Source of the DNA: Diphasiastrum complanatum
Lineage: Eukaryota; Streptophyta; Lycopodiopsida; Lycopodiales; Lycopodiaceae
Length of the DNA stretch: 64,000 nt
Direction of reading: 5' to 3'
Assembly (NCBI GenBank): GCA_029204225.1
Contig: CM055099.1
Location: 63,979,614-64,043,613, forward strand
This document shows, piece by piece, positions 41,226-53,600 of the stretch (position 1 is its first letter; each line of letters starts with the position of its first letter). Made by a program: the position numbers and the translations under genes. The notes below the pieces were generated by a model. It worked only from the letters and a program-made list of their open reading frames with translations. It was not told where the DNA came from and made no database searches.

Positions 41226-41715
41226 CATATATGTGTGTTTTGCCACGTGACGCTGCCACGCAAACCCGATACTTAGCCAAAATTTTGACATTTTTTTTAT
41301 GTGTGGCACTGCCAGCATATCCACGCCAAAACTTTTTCGAGGGACCCTGCCGGTGAAATCCAGGCTGGAGGTGAGGTCCGGCAAAAAAAAATTAATTCTG
41401 CGTGGCACTGCCACACAAATTTTTTTTAAACTAAAACTTGAGATATGAGCGCCAAAATATGTCGGCGTGGCACAGCCATGCGTGGAAGTGCCATGTACGG
41501 TTGTTATTTAACCAGTTTTCATGTGACATGATTTTTTTGGGATTTGCCATGCGTGGCAAATCTCCAAAGAAAATTCCAGAGTGATGACTTTTTTTATTGC
41601 CACGCGTGGCAAAATTTGTCAAAAAATTTGCCACGCCTGGCAATATTAAAATACAATACTTAGAAAAAATTTGCTTTGGAAATTTGCCACACGTGGCAGT
41701 GCCACGCATGGCAAA
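41226..41715. repeat. Cluster of GCCACGCGTGGC palindromes
   Basis: At least eight imperfect copies of a palindrome with core tgccacgcgtggca, near 41243, 41400, 41465, 41548, 41600, 41625, 41690 and 41700. They alternate with poly(T)/poly(A) runs. Any single strand could form a row of small hairpins. Absent from the left arm because of the length difference there. Confidence 0.75.
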
Positions 41716-42040
41716 CTTAGTTTGTTGAAATTTTTTTTTTATCTATTATGAATAATATGTTAATAAACAACAACAGTTACTTTATGATTAATCTAAAAGC
41801 AAATAAGATTTTTTTTTATATTTTGAATAAGTGTATACTTATAATAAAATGTGGACTAAAAATTAAATGATCATTATCTCAAATTATTATGCTCTGACGA
41901 ATTAAAGTTATTATCAGTTGAATATTACACACTATCTTATGTATTTATGGACATTATGATGTGTTTCTATATTGAGAAAATTTTATAATCAAAATTTGAC
42001 ATTAATTTCAATATGGTATTAATGGGTAAAAATATAAGCG
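41716..42040. other. AT-rich spacer
   Basis: Very AT-rich, no coding signal. The part before about 41988 has no left-arm partner. Confidence 0.5.
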
Positions 42041-42044
42041 TGAG

Positions 42045-42470
42045 CTTAGTATGCATTTGAAAGGATTCTAAGTACCTTACAAGAAGAGTTCCTCAAATTG
42101 TTTTGCAATAATGGCAGCATTAGAGGCCAACCAACCCCCTTCAGAGCTATGGAGCTTGTTTTTGCAGACTTTTCGATAGACATAGCCGTGAATGGCACAC
42201 ATGCCGAGGGTATTCCAGAATGAAATATATTGTCTGATGAACTTTGTGAATCTGCATTTGTCGTGGCTGAAAGTATTACTATAGATAATGGATTCTTTAT
42301 CACACTCCATGGTGTGCCCCACACAGTCAAAATGGATGCGCAAGCAAGAGAATGGGGCATGGAGTTGTGTGAGAGGTCCATAGTTCATAGTGCGGCCCCC
42401 CTTGGTTGGACATCTTCAGATCCACATGATGAAAATTTGCCACTTGATTTTTTCAACAGTATGTGACGAT
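42045..42470 (+). pseudogene. Unrecognised coding relic, right copy
   Basis: One frame is open across about 140 codons except for one TGA near 42221: it reads AFERILSTLQEEFLKLFCNN, then PFRAMELVFADFSID, HAEGIPE, (TGA), LSDELCESAFVVAESI, GFFITLHGVPHTVK, REWGMELCERSIVH, and ends DENLPLDFFNSM followed by TGA at 42466. The composition is that of a normal soluble protein, unlike the surrounding noise frames. I do not recognise the family. A splice-like CAG at 42635 precedes a further short open stretch (MEKILELADMLP), so a 3' exon is possible. It may be a gene fragment duplicated with the arms or captured by a transposon. Confidence 0.45.
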
Positions 42471-42580
42471 AAGTTGCATGTGCACATGGGAGATTGTTAT
42501 TAATAGTTTGCCACTTGATTTTCTCAACAATATGTGATGGTAAGTTGCATGTGCACATGGGAGATTGTTATTAATACTTT
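42440..42580. repeat. Tandem duplication, unit about 68 bp (right)
   Basis: Mirror of 27870-28010. Each unit contains gccacttgattt, caaca.tatgtga and gcacatgggagattgtt. The second unit reads GTAAGT at the position of a potential splice donor; the first has ATAAGT. Confidence 0.8.
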
Positions 42581-42689
42581 TTCTCTCTCTTGTATCATCA
42601 AGTCTCATCTAACATTTTTCAATCTTATTTGTCGCAGATCATACATGGAAAAAATCTTGGAGTTGGCTGATATGTTGCCATAAGAATCT

Positions 42690-44658
42690 ATTCGTTTCGC
42701 CAATCTGCTATCAGGATTCATGTGTGATATTGTATACGGTCAATTTTTGGTTTGCATAAACAACTGGTCAATGCAAGGACGTTTGGCATTTATTCAGTTT
42801 ATGTTTTTTTTTCTATTCGTGTGTGTGCATCTAATTGCAATGATATAAGATGAGTATAGTATAAATACATCTAGTTATTGTGTCATCATCGACCACCACT
42901 AAAAAAGGTCTTATAGCAAGCATTAACAAATTCCTAGAGTTGGAAGAAAGTTTACAGGTTGTGGTCACAGTAGATTTGATCTTTTAAACACTGAAATTTG
43001 AGTTTCTTGTCTCCACCTTGAAATTTGCTTGTCTGGAAAGTAAGGCTGGTTGTGTACTCGCCATTATTATCATGATTTACATGTGTCTATTTGTTCTCAT
43101 GTGCTCTTTATAATGCCATTTTGAGCAATGAATAATTTTTTTCTCCTTTCATTTGAGTAGGTCGACTGTCTGACATGGCTCTGTGTGAGCTTTTAATGTT
43201 CCAAGGACTAGTTGCTCCATTTGGGTTACTCTGCAGCATTTACAGATTTCCAAAGTAACTGGGTGAACCATATTTATGTTGAGCAGCCAGTTACAATTTT
43301 CCCTTTTATCTCGAAAAAACCGTGAGGGCACCATGTTACAATATTTGACTTTTTACTATTGAAGTGTGTTCATTTAGATTACTCTGTGATAATTATAAAT
43401 TTCCAAAGTAATTAGCCTCTAAGTGAAGGGTTGAATCCAGACTGTAAACTTGAGCTTTTTTGGTATGTTTATTAGGTTTCTAAAACCTTAATGATTTTTG
43501 GCTTGAAATCTCCACATGTCCAATGAAATCCTCATATGGGATTAGCTATTTGAATATGGCCATAATTGTTACAATTTGTTGACTTTTGCAAGCACTTGCT
43601 GAAACTTATTAAGCATCTGATAATGGATTAATGTTTGTCTTTAATAGCAAGTTTAAACTACACCTTCCTAGGGCTTGCTGTGAAACAATGGATAGGCTAA
43701 AATTTGCCCTTTTATTTTGGTTTTGAAGGCCACAACCTATCAATTTTTGTGGGATTCAAAACCTTGATTGAGACGTGACATGCCAATGCAAAGTGTCATG
43801 GATTACCAGAATAGCACCTTATTTTGGCCTGATCATGACCACTTCAAAGTAACTTGAGTTCTATAGCTCTAATTCATGAAATTGAAACAATACCGTCTCA
43901 CACTAGAAAAGATTTAAATCCACTTCAACATTGAACAAAGTAGTCCACAGCACAAGAGATACTCTTTCCCCTATTTAACCAAAACATTGACTTGTAGACT
44001 GAGTTGTGGACACACATAGGCTCAAAACTTTGCATATCATGTTAACAAGGAAATGTTGATTAGCCACAACACTCACATTCAGAGGCTACATAGCTTGATG
44101 GGTGCCTAGATAGCAAATAAGGTTTTCCAATGAGAGTCCTTCTCAAGAGAAGATTGGATAACTTCAACATTTGGAATAGCTTGCAAATAGGATAGTAACC
44201 ACATCAGTGGCCCTCATCCTTCCAACATGATCTACATAAACATTGAGCTTCAAAGACCACATGCAGACCAACAATGACATTGATACAATGGTTTGTGCAA
44301 TAGATATAAGTAGAGGTTCATTCAAATCTGCCACTATCGACAAACTTAGATTTATACAAAGACATATCTTCACCCATTAAACCCCACAACCAAGGTCAGA
44401 CTTTTCGACAGAGGTGTGAGCGCAAACTTTCAGCAGCGGAAGACTTCATACTTTCAAGAATTGTCAATCCACAGTGATTTCAAACCTGAGGGAAGAACTT
44501 TTTTAAAGGAGCACATATCTGAACTTCACACAATGGAGAAGTATTGCAAGAACATTTAGATCTAGCGCTGGTTCACATGTGTAGTGACTGCTTTCTAGGC
44601 AGAAGTTTATCATATCAAATGATCTTCATATGTGAACTCACGCAGTAGGGAAAAGGAC
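42690..44658. other. Unannotated inner-arm DNA (right)
   Basis: Mirror of 25797-27870, several percent diverged. Nothing coding recognised. Confidence 0.45.
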
Positions 44659-47600
44659 AATGCAGCGCATGTCTAATATAGTTAACATTCAGACGATACA
44701 TTCTGCCTTTCAATGGATCATCGCTTGTACGAAGGAGGACGACCTATTTAGACATCATATTGGTTACAACATCGAAACCTTAGATAATCCAAAATGAGGC
44801 TCCAGAATAGCTGACATTGCAGCGACCTCTTCACAATGACTGTCAGCGCACTTTCTGCGCTAACGAACCAACCACACCTTGAACATCGATCTCTTGCTAT
44901 CATTGAACTTTATACTGACACAATCCAGAGATGGATGTTCTACATCTATTTCAACGACTAGTAAAAATCTTCCATGTAAGGAAGGCCACAACCTATTGGG
45001 TTCTCAAACACATATTTTTCAAATAAGTTGCAGATTCACATTCTCACACAAATTTGTATGCATCTCTCATAGTGCATAATCATTTGCATCATCCATACCA
45101 TCAAACAAACATCTGCCATTCTGTGCACAGAACTTAGGCAATAGAAATGATAGAGCAATTTGAGTACATTATTTTTCACTATTTTGTAGTGTATGTGGTT
45201 GAATGTAATCTGCAAAAGCAAGTGCCCTCTCCGAGAAGCTTAGCGGTAATTCAAGTGGTGTTTTTTCTATTCGTGTGTATTGTTCAAAATGCTCATTTCT
45301 TCACTCTCTCTAATGATCTCTAATTTTGTGAAATTAAATAGTCTGATACAATGGAGTTCACGGAGGAACTCTGATTCGCGCTTCCACTGATTGATTGATT
45401 CTGATTCACCTATGGTGTGTTTATATTGTTGACTGATTTATAGGGAATATATGTACATACATCAGTTGGGGCGGTCGTGAAGATTACAACTGTGCCATTT
45501 AGTGTGAACTGTATAGTTAATAGTCGTGAAGTGGTGCAGTTACTGCATAGTGAATGGTGACGTAGTCTATATTGGATAGAACAGAGTGACAGCTTCCTAT
45601 TGAGTGGTGACAGTCGATGGGAACATCGAGGGAGTCGGATGAGTCGAGTTGATTGTTTGCCCTTGAGTCGATGTCGATGAAGTCCATGTCAGTTAGGTTG
45701 AAGAAAATCCTGCTCTGCATCAAAGTCAATGTCTATACAGGCTATTCGACTTACGCAAGTAAGGCTGCATGATGTTGTAGAGAGAGAATATTTACATAGT
45801 ATAGATGTACTCAGGAGACGAATTCAGGTGAGTAGGAGTAAAGATTAAACTCCAACAATCTCCCTTTAATCTTGACTCTTAGGATACTTAATGAAGTTTA
45901 ATGAGATTGCATATGAAGGTGAGAGTGAGGTTAGCTAAGCTGTCTACTGCACCGTTCTAGAATACAAGAAAGTTTTCTGCAAAATGTGGAAGATTTTACT
46001 ATCTGAGGTGTTTGGTTGATTATTGTCTGTATGTCAATGCAATATGCAATAGTATTATCGTTACCATTACCTTTGCATAGTAAAGGTAGAGTCGGATCGC
46101 TGAATGCTAAATGGACTATGATGTTGTTTGGATAGTAAATATGTTTGATGTTGGTAATTGAGAACTAATCGAGTTACTATCCAAGTGAAGAGAGTGATGT
46201 TTTCCACATTAAATTGAATGCACCTTGTGATAGACTTTCTGCTACTAGTTTCAGCAAGTTATCTACCTCAAAATTGGAATCTAAGATTTAGATTATGAAG
46301 CATGATATAGGGTCGATAGCATTAAATGTCATAGGTGGATGCTTGTTGTGATATTTTGAATCTAAACACAAAAGAATTTGATGCGCAAGTCTCAATTGCT
46401 AGTTGTCATGAAAACTGAGTGGGCTTAGTAGAAAAATCATTTATACAAGAAATCTTTAGTTTTTGAATTGTTGTATCACGGTGTTATGAACTGAAAGGAT
46501 GGATGACCATAAGATTTGTTACTCTCGATAACCAACATGAGAGTGTTCTCACCGGAGATCTAGCCATTGAAGTAGTTAGAGAAGTACGTCAATTTCGAAT
46601 ACACATTTATTATCGCATAGATCCTGTATGGGTACTATTGTTCAAAAACTTGGCTCGACTATGCCAAGGATAGAAAAGAGTTAGCATACCACATCTATTA
46701 CCAAACCAGAATCTGAAAGGATAGAAGCGACAAAAACAACATCCTAGCTTGATAATCAATTCATCTCCCAAGCAATCATACCTCTGAGGGCCTGGAAAAC
46801 TCTCACTGATCCGGGAGTACAGGGTGATTAGGACGGCCCTCGGGATTGGAAATGGCGTTACCTTGATCACTTGCATAAGGGCAATGTGGGCCCTTCCCCC
46901 GCTGTCCCAACATTCAGTTTGATCAAAATCCATACTTCAGAAATAAAGCGATGACTGATTGATATGCACCCTAGAAAAAGGGGCATAGAAAGTCTTGAGA
47001 AAAAGGGTCGAGCCTATCACACCACGCCCTAAGCCAAGATCTACACTTGCTTGATGTTTTTTTAAAAAAAGTGGAGGACACTGTAGATAGTGAATTGGAG
47101 AGGTGGGCAATAGAAGTGTGATGCTCCATTCATTTGGCGATGTTTGTTTCTTGTATTTTCTGTAAGTTTTCATTCTAAGAAGGACATCCTTCCGTAGTTC
47201 ACACCTCGATGATGAATCGCATCATTTCTCTTGCACAAAAAGCCTTAGCATAGTGGTTGATAAAAACAAAATGTACCAACATTTGTATGGAGGATATGGT
47301 GGATTCTATTGCAGCATGTGAAGAGTTCACTACTACTGCATCTAATCAGACCATGTCCTATAACTATCGACGTTTAGATACGTTGTAAATGGTTTTGAGA
47401 CGACATTATAGATGCATGTTTTCTAAGCCAATGCAAGGTCAGTGACCAGCTATAGATGCTAATTATGAAGGATTTTTTGGTTTGCATTACCTTCAGATTG
47501 AATACCCTTGAGGCAGATAGATAGGTGCAATGAGCCAGATATCCCAGTCTGTGACTGAAAAGAGCTATTAAAGAAATGTAAGAGACCAAGCATTTTATGA

Positions 47601-48039
47601 ATCTCCCTAAGCCTTAGGTAGAAGGGCATTATGCACTTTCAAATGAGTCCCCCAGGTAGAATGCTTATCTAGAGCATGTTTGTGATGCCAGAATGAGATC
47701 TGTGTGCTTCTTTACCACATGCCCATATGTATGGAGCATGTCACTTTTGGCAGGGGCTGACTCCTTCATTGAGGTGCACAACAAAAGGATCATACAAGGC
47801 AACATAGAGAGATAATGAAATGGTTCTTAGATAGTTATTATCAATCTTAAGAATTATGGAAGACCAATGAGACAACATTTGTTTATTATCAACATAAAAG
47901 TTTGTTTAACATGAAACAAGCTTAGGATCAGGCACAAGACTATGGTGTTGTTGATAAGCATAGTGCATTCAATTATTCCCATTCCCACATAGTAGCAATA
48001 CTTCAAAAAGAGTTTATATGGTAGGTGAAGTGGTGGATG
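44659..48039. mobile_element. Block unique to right arm, probable insertion
   Basis: Homology with the left arm stops after gggaaaagg (44650-44658) and resumes in the CA-rich array, so about 3.4 kb is present on the right only. Near 45857 the sequence ctccaacaatctccc is, read on the minus strand, a purine tract GGGAGATTG followed by TGTTGGAG-like DNA, which resembles a polypurine tract plus LTR start. This suggests a minus-strand LTR element with an LTR left of 45857. No polyprotein motif was recognised in 45860-48039 and no paired LTR was found. Confidence 0.4.
46610..47173 (-). other. GC-richer open region of unknown origin
   Basis: Two consecutive minus-strand open stretches (107 codons from 46933, 78 codons from 47173) lie in DNA visibly richer in G and C than its neighbours. 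Residues such as PFPIPRAVLI and FPGPQRYDCLGDELI do not match a family I recognise. It could be a captured gene fragment or organelle-derived DNA; neither is supported beyond composition. Confidence 0.25.
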
Positions 48040-49110
48040 GATATTGGCCAGATAAATGCACATACATACACACAAATCCACATATATACATATACATGCC
48101 CACACTCTCACATACATACACATACATTTACGCAAACATATATACACGTGCACACGCAAATGCATACCCCCACAAACACATATATGAATAAAAATACACA
48201 TACATATACACAAATACATACACCCATATATACATACACACTTGCACATACATATGCACACACAAATACATACATCCACAAAGCACACACATACACATAC
48301 ATACACATACAACTACACACATGCATATACATATTCACACATTCACAAATACATACATCCATGTACACACATGAACATGCACATGCCAACATGCCAACAC
48401 ATCATTCATCTATGCACACGCACACATACACCTACACATCATTCATCTATGCACACGCACACATACACCTACACAAACATACACATGCATACACGTACAT
48501 ATACACATACACATATATACATATACACACATAAATATATAAAAATACCCATACTACACATACAAATATACATACGAACTCACACATACACATACACACA
48601 CTTATCCTCATCCACATAAAAACACATATATATACCACATATGCATACATGCACATGCAAATAGATACACAAGCATATACATAAAAATATACACATATGT
48701 ATACACACATACACCCATGTAAACATAAACATACATAAACACTACAAATATACACAAAGATATACACATACACCCATGTAAATGTACATACACAAGCATA
48801 TACATACAAATATACACATACACCCATGTAAACATAAACATACATAAACAAACATAAAGATAAACACATGCACATACAAATATACACATACATATGCACA
48901 TACACCCGTGTAAACATAAACATACATAAAAAACACATATATGCCCACATACACATACACATGCATCTACATACACCTTTGCTCACAAACAAAAACAAAC
49001 ACATACACAAGTACACATACAAATACACATATGCACAAAAGCATGCATACATTTCTACACATATACACATTTATGCATACATGCACATACACATGCATAC
49101 TCACTCACCA
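48040..49110. repeat. Irregular CA/TA-rich array (right)
   Basis: About 1.07 kb of cacatacatac-type DNA with repeated cacccatgtaaacataaaca modules near 48710, 48770, 48825 and 48900. It is over three times the length of its left partner. The long Cys/Val/Tyr and His/Thr frames in it are products of the repeat. Confidence 0.85.
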
Positions 49111-49140
49111 AAATAATGCCATTTATGAGTAGGTTCGCAC

Positions 49141-49871
49141 ACCAACCACCCCACGCGACCCCCCTCCCCGATCCACCCAAAATACCACCCCCTGGTTGGT
49201 TCGCCACGCAAGCCTATGGTATGCCTACGTGGTTTGCCACATGGCGACCCAATTATGTATAATTTGCCATGTGGCACCCTATGACAAGCTTGGCAAATAG
49301 CATGCCTATGACATGCATATGTGGCATGTTACACAACCCTATGGTAGGCCTATGTGGCTTTCCACGTGGCAAACCCCAAGCCTGCATGGTTTGCCATGTG
49401 ACAGGCCACAATGAGGCAACCTCGGGCCACATTCGATCTCTAATTTGTGGGGGAGAGTTGTTTTCTTAAAAGGGCTCTTTATTTTAATTGCACCCCCTCC
49501 CCTCCCCTCGAAAAAATAAAGGGGCCCCATCCCTGAGTCCCACAAAAAGGTTTTTTGTTTTGGGGGAGTGTGGGTGGGAGTGGGGGGAGGAAGGGGAGTA
49601 TTTAGCCTCCCCACACATTTCCCCACCCCTGCCTCCCCCCATTTTTTGGGGGGGAGTGAGCCTTGGCACAAACCCACCTTTACATTTTCCACTCTCTCGG
49701 CAACATGGAGGGGCACGCACAATGCATCATCTCGCAAAAAAAATTGAAAATGAAAATAATGTTGTGCCACAGACATGGGGAGGGGAAGAATGGCTAAGTA
49801 GATCATCAATCGCTCGCTCTGAGCATCATCCACATGTCTCGACCACAAGCCGCCACCCAGATCAAAGGCTG
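49141..49871. other. C-rich and CCATGTGG-palindrome DNA (right)
   Basis: Mirror of 24721-25460: palindromic tgccatgtggca-type motifs at 49190-49430 and C/G-homopolymer-rich DNA at 49490-49660. No gene accepted. Confidence 0.5.
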
Positions 49872-49876
49872 CCTGT
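49872..49876. repeat. Target-site duplication CCTGT, left
   Basis: CCTGT directly before the element end TGTTGAAT; repeated at 56089-56093. Five-base duplications are usual for copia integrases. Confidence 0.95.
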
Positions 49877-50613
49877 TGTTGAATTTCACACGTGTGGACT
49901 GTCCACTACATGTACTTGTGATCTCCTAAGGTGTGTAGATGTACCAAGATCAAGACTAGATTGAGATTCAAGATCAATCTTGAATCCTATGGCAAAAACA
50001 CACTACTACATGCATTCAATCACTTCCAACTCTCACTCACACGTGTGGGAAGTATTCAAAACATAATCTAAGTAAGAACAAGCTGCTCTCCTCGGATAGA
50101 GAGAGAAAATGCATCATGAGCTCTCGGGTAGAGAGAGAAAGCTAGAAATCCAATAACTCACAAAATCCATGAAATCACCAAATCAATTAGCTTCAAAATG
50201 AGGAGTACAATGATACTAGTAGGTCCACGAGCTACCACTATGTTGAACTATGATTGGACCATATTTTGTCACCTCTTGATCCTATTGGATCATTGATCCA
50301 TGCATCTCTTGATTCTATTGGACTATATTCAAGCACACCTCAATTTCCTATTGGACCTCACAAGGTTCCACCTCTAAATCCTATTGGACCTCTTGGAATT
50401 CATCAAACAAAAACTTTACACTTGTCTACACTCTAATTGGCAAGTGTTTAGCCTCTTACTCTATTTTGGCTCAATAGTGGCATTACAAGTGGAAATGCAT
50501 AATTTGCCATCTATGCCAAATTTATTCCTATCAACATCCTACACCTAGATGCTTGATGTAAAAAACATAAGACCCCTATATCTAACATAGATAATCTTTT
50601 TCAATTCTTCACA
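49877..50613 (-). repeat. Copia 3' LTR (element orientation)
   Basis: 737 bp with TG...CA ends (TGTTGAAT ... CTTCACA on the plus strand). Contains the paired motif cacacgtgtgg and repeats of cctattgga. Differences from the other LTR include positions near 49940, 50094, 50158, 50232 and 50308-50311. Confidence 0.97.
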
Positions 50614-50624
50614 CTCCTCCTAAA
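50614..50624 (-). promoter_or_regulatory. Polypurine tract
   Basis: On the minus strand, TTAGGAGGAG immediately precedes the 3' LTR start TGTGAAG. It would prime plus-strand DNA synthesis. Confidence 0.8.
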
Positions 50625-50631
50625 AAATTAT

Positions 50632-53600
50632 CTATGAAGATTTGAGCATTGATCTTGATATAACTCCAAGATTAGATCTATGCTTGATGAAAGCACTTTT
50701 GCTCAAAGGCTTGGTGAGTAGATCGGCCATACAAGAGGACGAGTTGACATGCTCCAAATAGATTTCTCCTCCAATAAGCTTTTCTCTCACAAAATGGTGT
50801 GCCACTTCTATGTGCTTGCTTCTTGCATGAAATATGGGATTATTGGCAAGATCTTGGGCCGAGATATTATCACACTTGATCATTGGTAGATCATCCTCCT
50901 TGATGCACTTTAGTTCCATTAATAACCTCTTGATCCAAAGCACTTCTTTGGTAGTTGTAGTGAGTGCTTTGTACTCGGCCTCACATGAAGAGAGAGATAT
51001 AGTATCTTGCTTTTTGGAAAGCCAAGATATTAGATTGCCTCCAAGAAAGATAGTGTATGCACTAATAGACTTTCGATCCATCTTGTCACTTGCAAAGTCC
51101 GAATCCGAGTAGCCAATAATGGATAGATCTTCACTTTTATAGAGTAGACCATAATCACAAGATGAAGATACATATCTTAGAATCCTCTTGGCCATCTTCC
51201 AATGATGGATCTTAGGATCTTGCATAAATTGACTCAATTTGTGCACACAAAAACTAAGATTGGGCCTAGTAATGGTAAGCCAAATCAAGGAGCCTACAAG
51301 ACTCCTAAAAAGTGTGATGTCCTCAAAGGATATTTCATCACCTTTATTAGGATCTTTTAAAATTTGCTACATTGGAGTATCTATGCTCTTAGAATTTTCC
51401 ATATGGAATTTTTTCAACATAGAGTGAGCATATCTAGATTGGCATATAAAGACATGATTTTCATAAAAATCAATTTCTAGGCCTAGGATGTAATGTGTCT
51501 CTCCTAGATCTTGCATTTTAAACTCACATCCAAGTGCTAGCTTGGTTTCATCAACTAGCTTGATACAACTTCCACAAAGAATAATGTCATCAACATAAAT
51601 TAGAAGAATGACAATATTGCTTTCAACAAACTTTAGATACATGGAAGGATCATAGTCACTAAGAGTAAATCCTAGTGAGATAAGAAAAGAGTTAAGTCTT
51701 GAATACCATGATCTTGGTGCTTGCTTGAGTCCATAAAGACTTTTGAAGAGCAAGCACACTTTGGACTCATCCTTGATGAATCCTTGAGGTTGTTCCATAT
51801 AGATCTCCTCCTCAAGATAACCATTTAGAAAAGCATTGGATACATCTAATTGGAACACCTTCCACTTGAAAAAACAAGCAAGAGAAATAAGAATTCTTAT
51901 TGTCACCATCTTTGCAATAGGTGCAAAGGTCTCCTCATAATCAAGACCATGGATTTGAGCAAATCCTTTGGCACATAATCTTGCTTTATGCTTGTTGATG
52001 GTGCCATCATGATTGAACTTGATCCGAAATATCCACTTGCAACCAATCACATGCTTGTTGGATGGAGGATCCACAAGCTCCCAAGTATTGTTGGTGATCA
52101 ATGCATCATACTCTTGCTTCATGGCATCATACCACTCCTTGGTATTGAGTGCCTCTTGTACATTCTTTGGCTCTTCATGAGAGACATAAAAAACATAATT
52201 AGTGGAATCAAGATCCACTTGTTTGCCTTTGTCAACATATGAGAGCCTCTTAGGCTCGGATCTATCTCTCATGGATCTTCTTGGTGAAAAAATCCGAGGA
52301 GAGTCTTCTTCAAATCTCGACCCCATCACATCATGATTGTCTTCAAAATCAATAATTGATGATGCATCCATAGATTTCTTGATCTCAGCCTCTTCAAATG
52401 ATGAGTGTTGATCTTCATGAAAGACAACATCTCTACTTTCAATAACTTGAGAAGTAGAGAGTATAAAGACTCTGTAGGCCTTCTTGGTGGATGAGTATCC
52501 AATTATGATCCCTTTGCATGCACTAGGATCTTCCTTCTTCCTTGTTTCCAAGGGAATATGGACAAAGCATAAGCATCCAAAAACTCTAAGGTGATCAACC
52601 TTAGGCTTCTTCAAAAATAAGATTTCATATGGTGACTTTCCTCCAAGAGCTATATGTGGGAGCCTATTGCAAAGATAATTTGCACAATTAATGGCTTCTC
52701 CGGGCAAAGATGCCTCAATTCTCATAGATTTTGCACATTCACATAGAGATCTATTCTTTCTCTCGGCCACTCCATTTTGAGATGGAGAGTAGGCACAAGA
52801 AAACTCTCTTTTAATGCCTTCAAGCTCACAAAAATCTTGAAATTTATTGGAGATATATTCACCACCTCCATCACTTCTAAGAGGTTTAATCTTGAATGAG
52901 AATTGCTTCTCTACATAAGTTTTGAAAATAAGGAAATGATCAAACACCATAGATTTTGAAGCAAGAAGATATATCCAAGTGAATCTTGTGTAATCATCAA
53001 TGAAAGTAACAAAACAAGTGGCTCCTCCCTTGCTTGTAGTTGATGAGAAATGCACATCCGAGTGGATTAACTCCAAAGGATGCTTGCTTTTGATAGAAGA
53101 TCTTGTAAATGGCTTTTTGTGAGATTTAGCAATAGCACAAGCCTCACAAGGCTTGATCTTCTTGGAGAATGACTTTGGCAAGCCAATAGCTTTGGATTCT
53201 TTGATCATAGAGAGCATGGATTTGTAGTTGGGATGTCCCAACCTCCTATGCCATAATTCCTCCATAGAGAGCTTGTTCACAAGAGCAACATTACAAGCAT
53301 TCACATACTCATTTGGATCTAGTTTATAGATGCCACCAAATCTAGATCCTAATGCAAGTATCTCATCATTCTTCTTGATAGTGCAAGTATCAACATTGAA
53401 TTTTACATCAAGGCCATTATCAGGCAATTGGCCAACACTAATAAGATTCTTGGTAAGCTTAGGTACATAAAGAACTCTAGAGAGAGAAAGAACTTTAGAG
53501 GATGCAAGCATCAAGGGAATGTTCCCTATGCCTTCAATAGGACATTCAAAATCATTTGCAGTGTATATTGATTTCTTGACTCCATCATAAGGTGCAATAG

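Larger units (their letters stand above)
36945..49871 (-). repeat. Giant palindrome, inner right arm
   Basis: Inverted partner of 24721-32265, lengthened by a block at about 44659-48040, a longer CA-rich array (48040-49110 against about 25470-25790) and about 1.02 kb at 40969-41988 that is missing on the left. It begins immediately beside a CACTA transposase fragment. Confidence 0.85.

Noticed and set aside
48040-49110. CRISPR-like regular repeats
   Set aside because: Units are irregular, low-complexity and without unique spacers; the DNA is eukaryotic.
48025-49116. Long His/Thr and Cys/Val/Tyr frames in the CA-rich array
   Set aside because: Pure repeat translation in all frames; not proteins.
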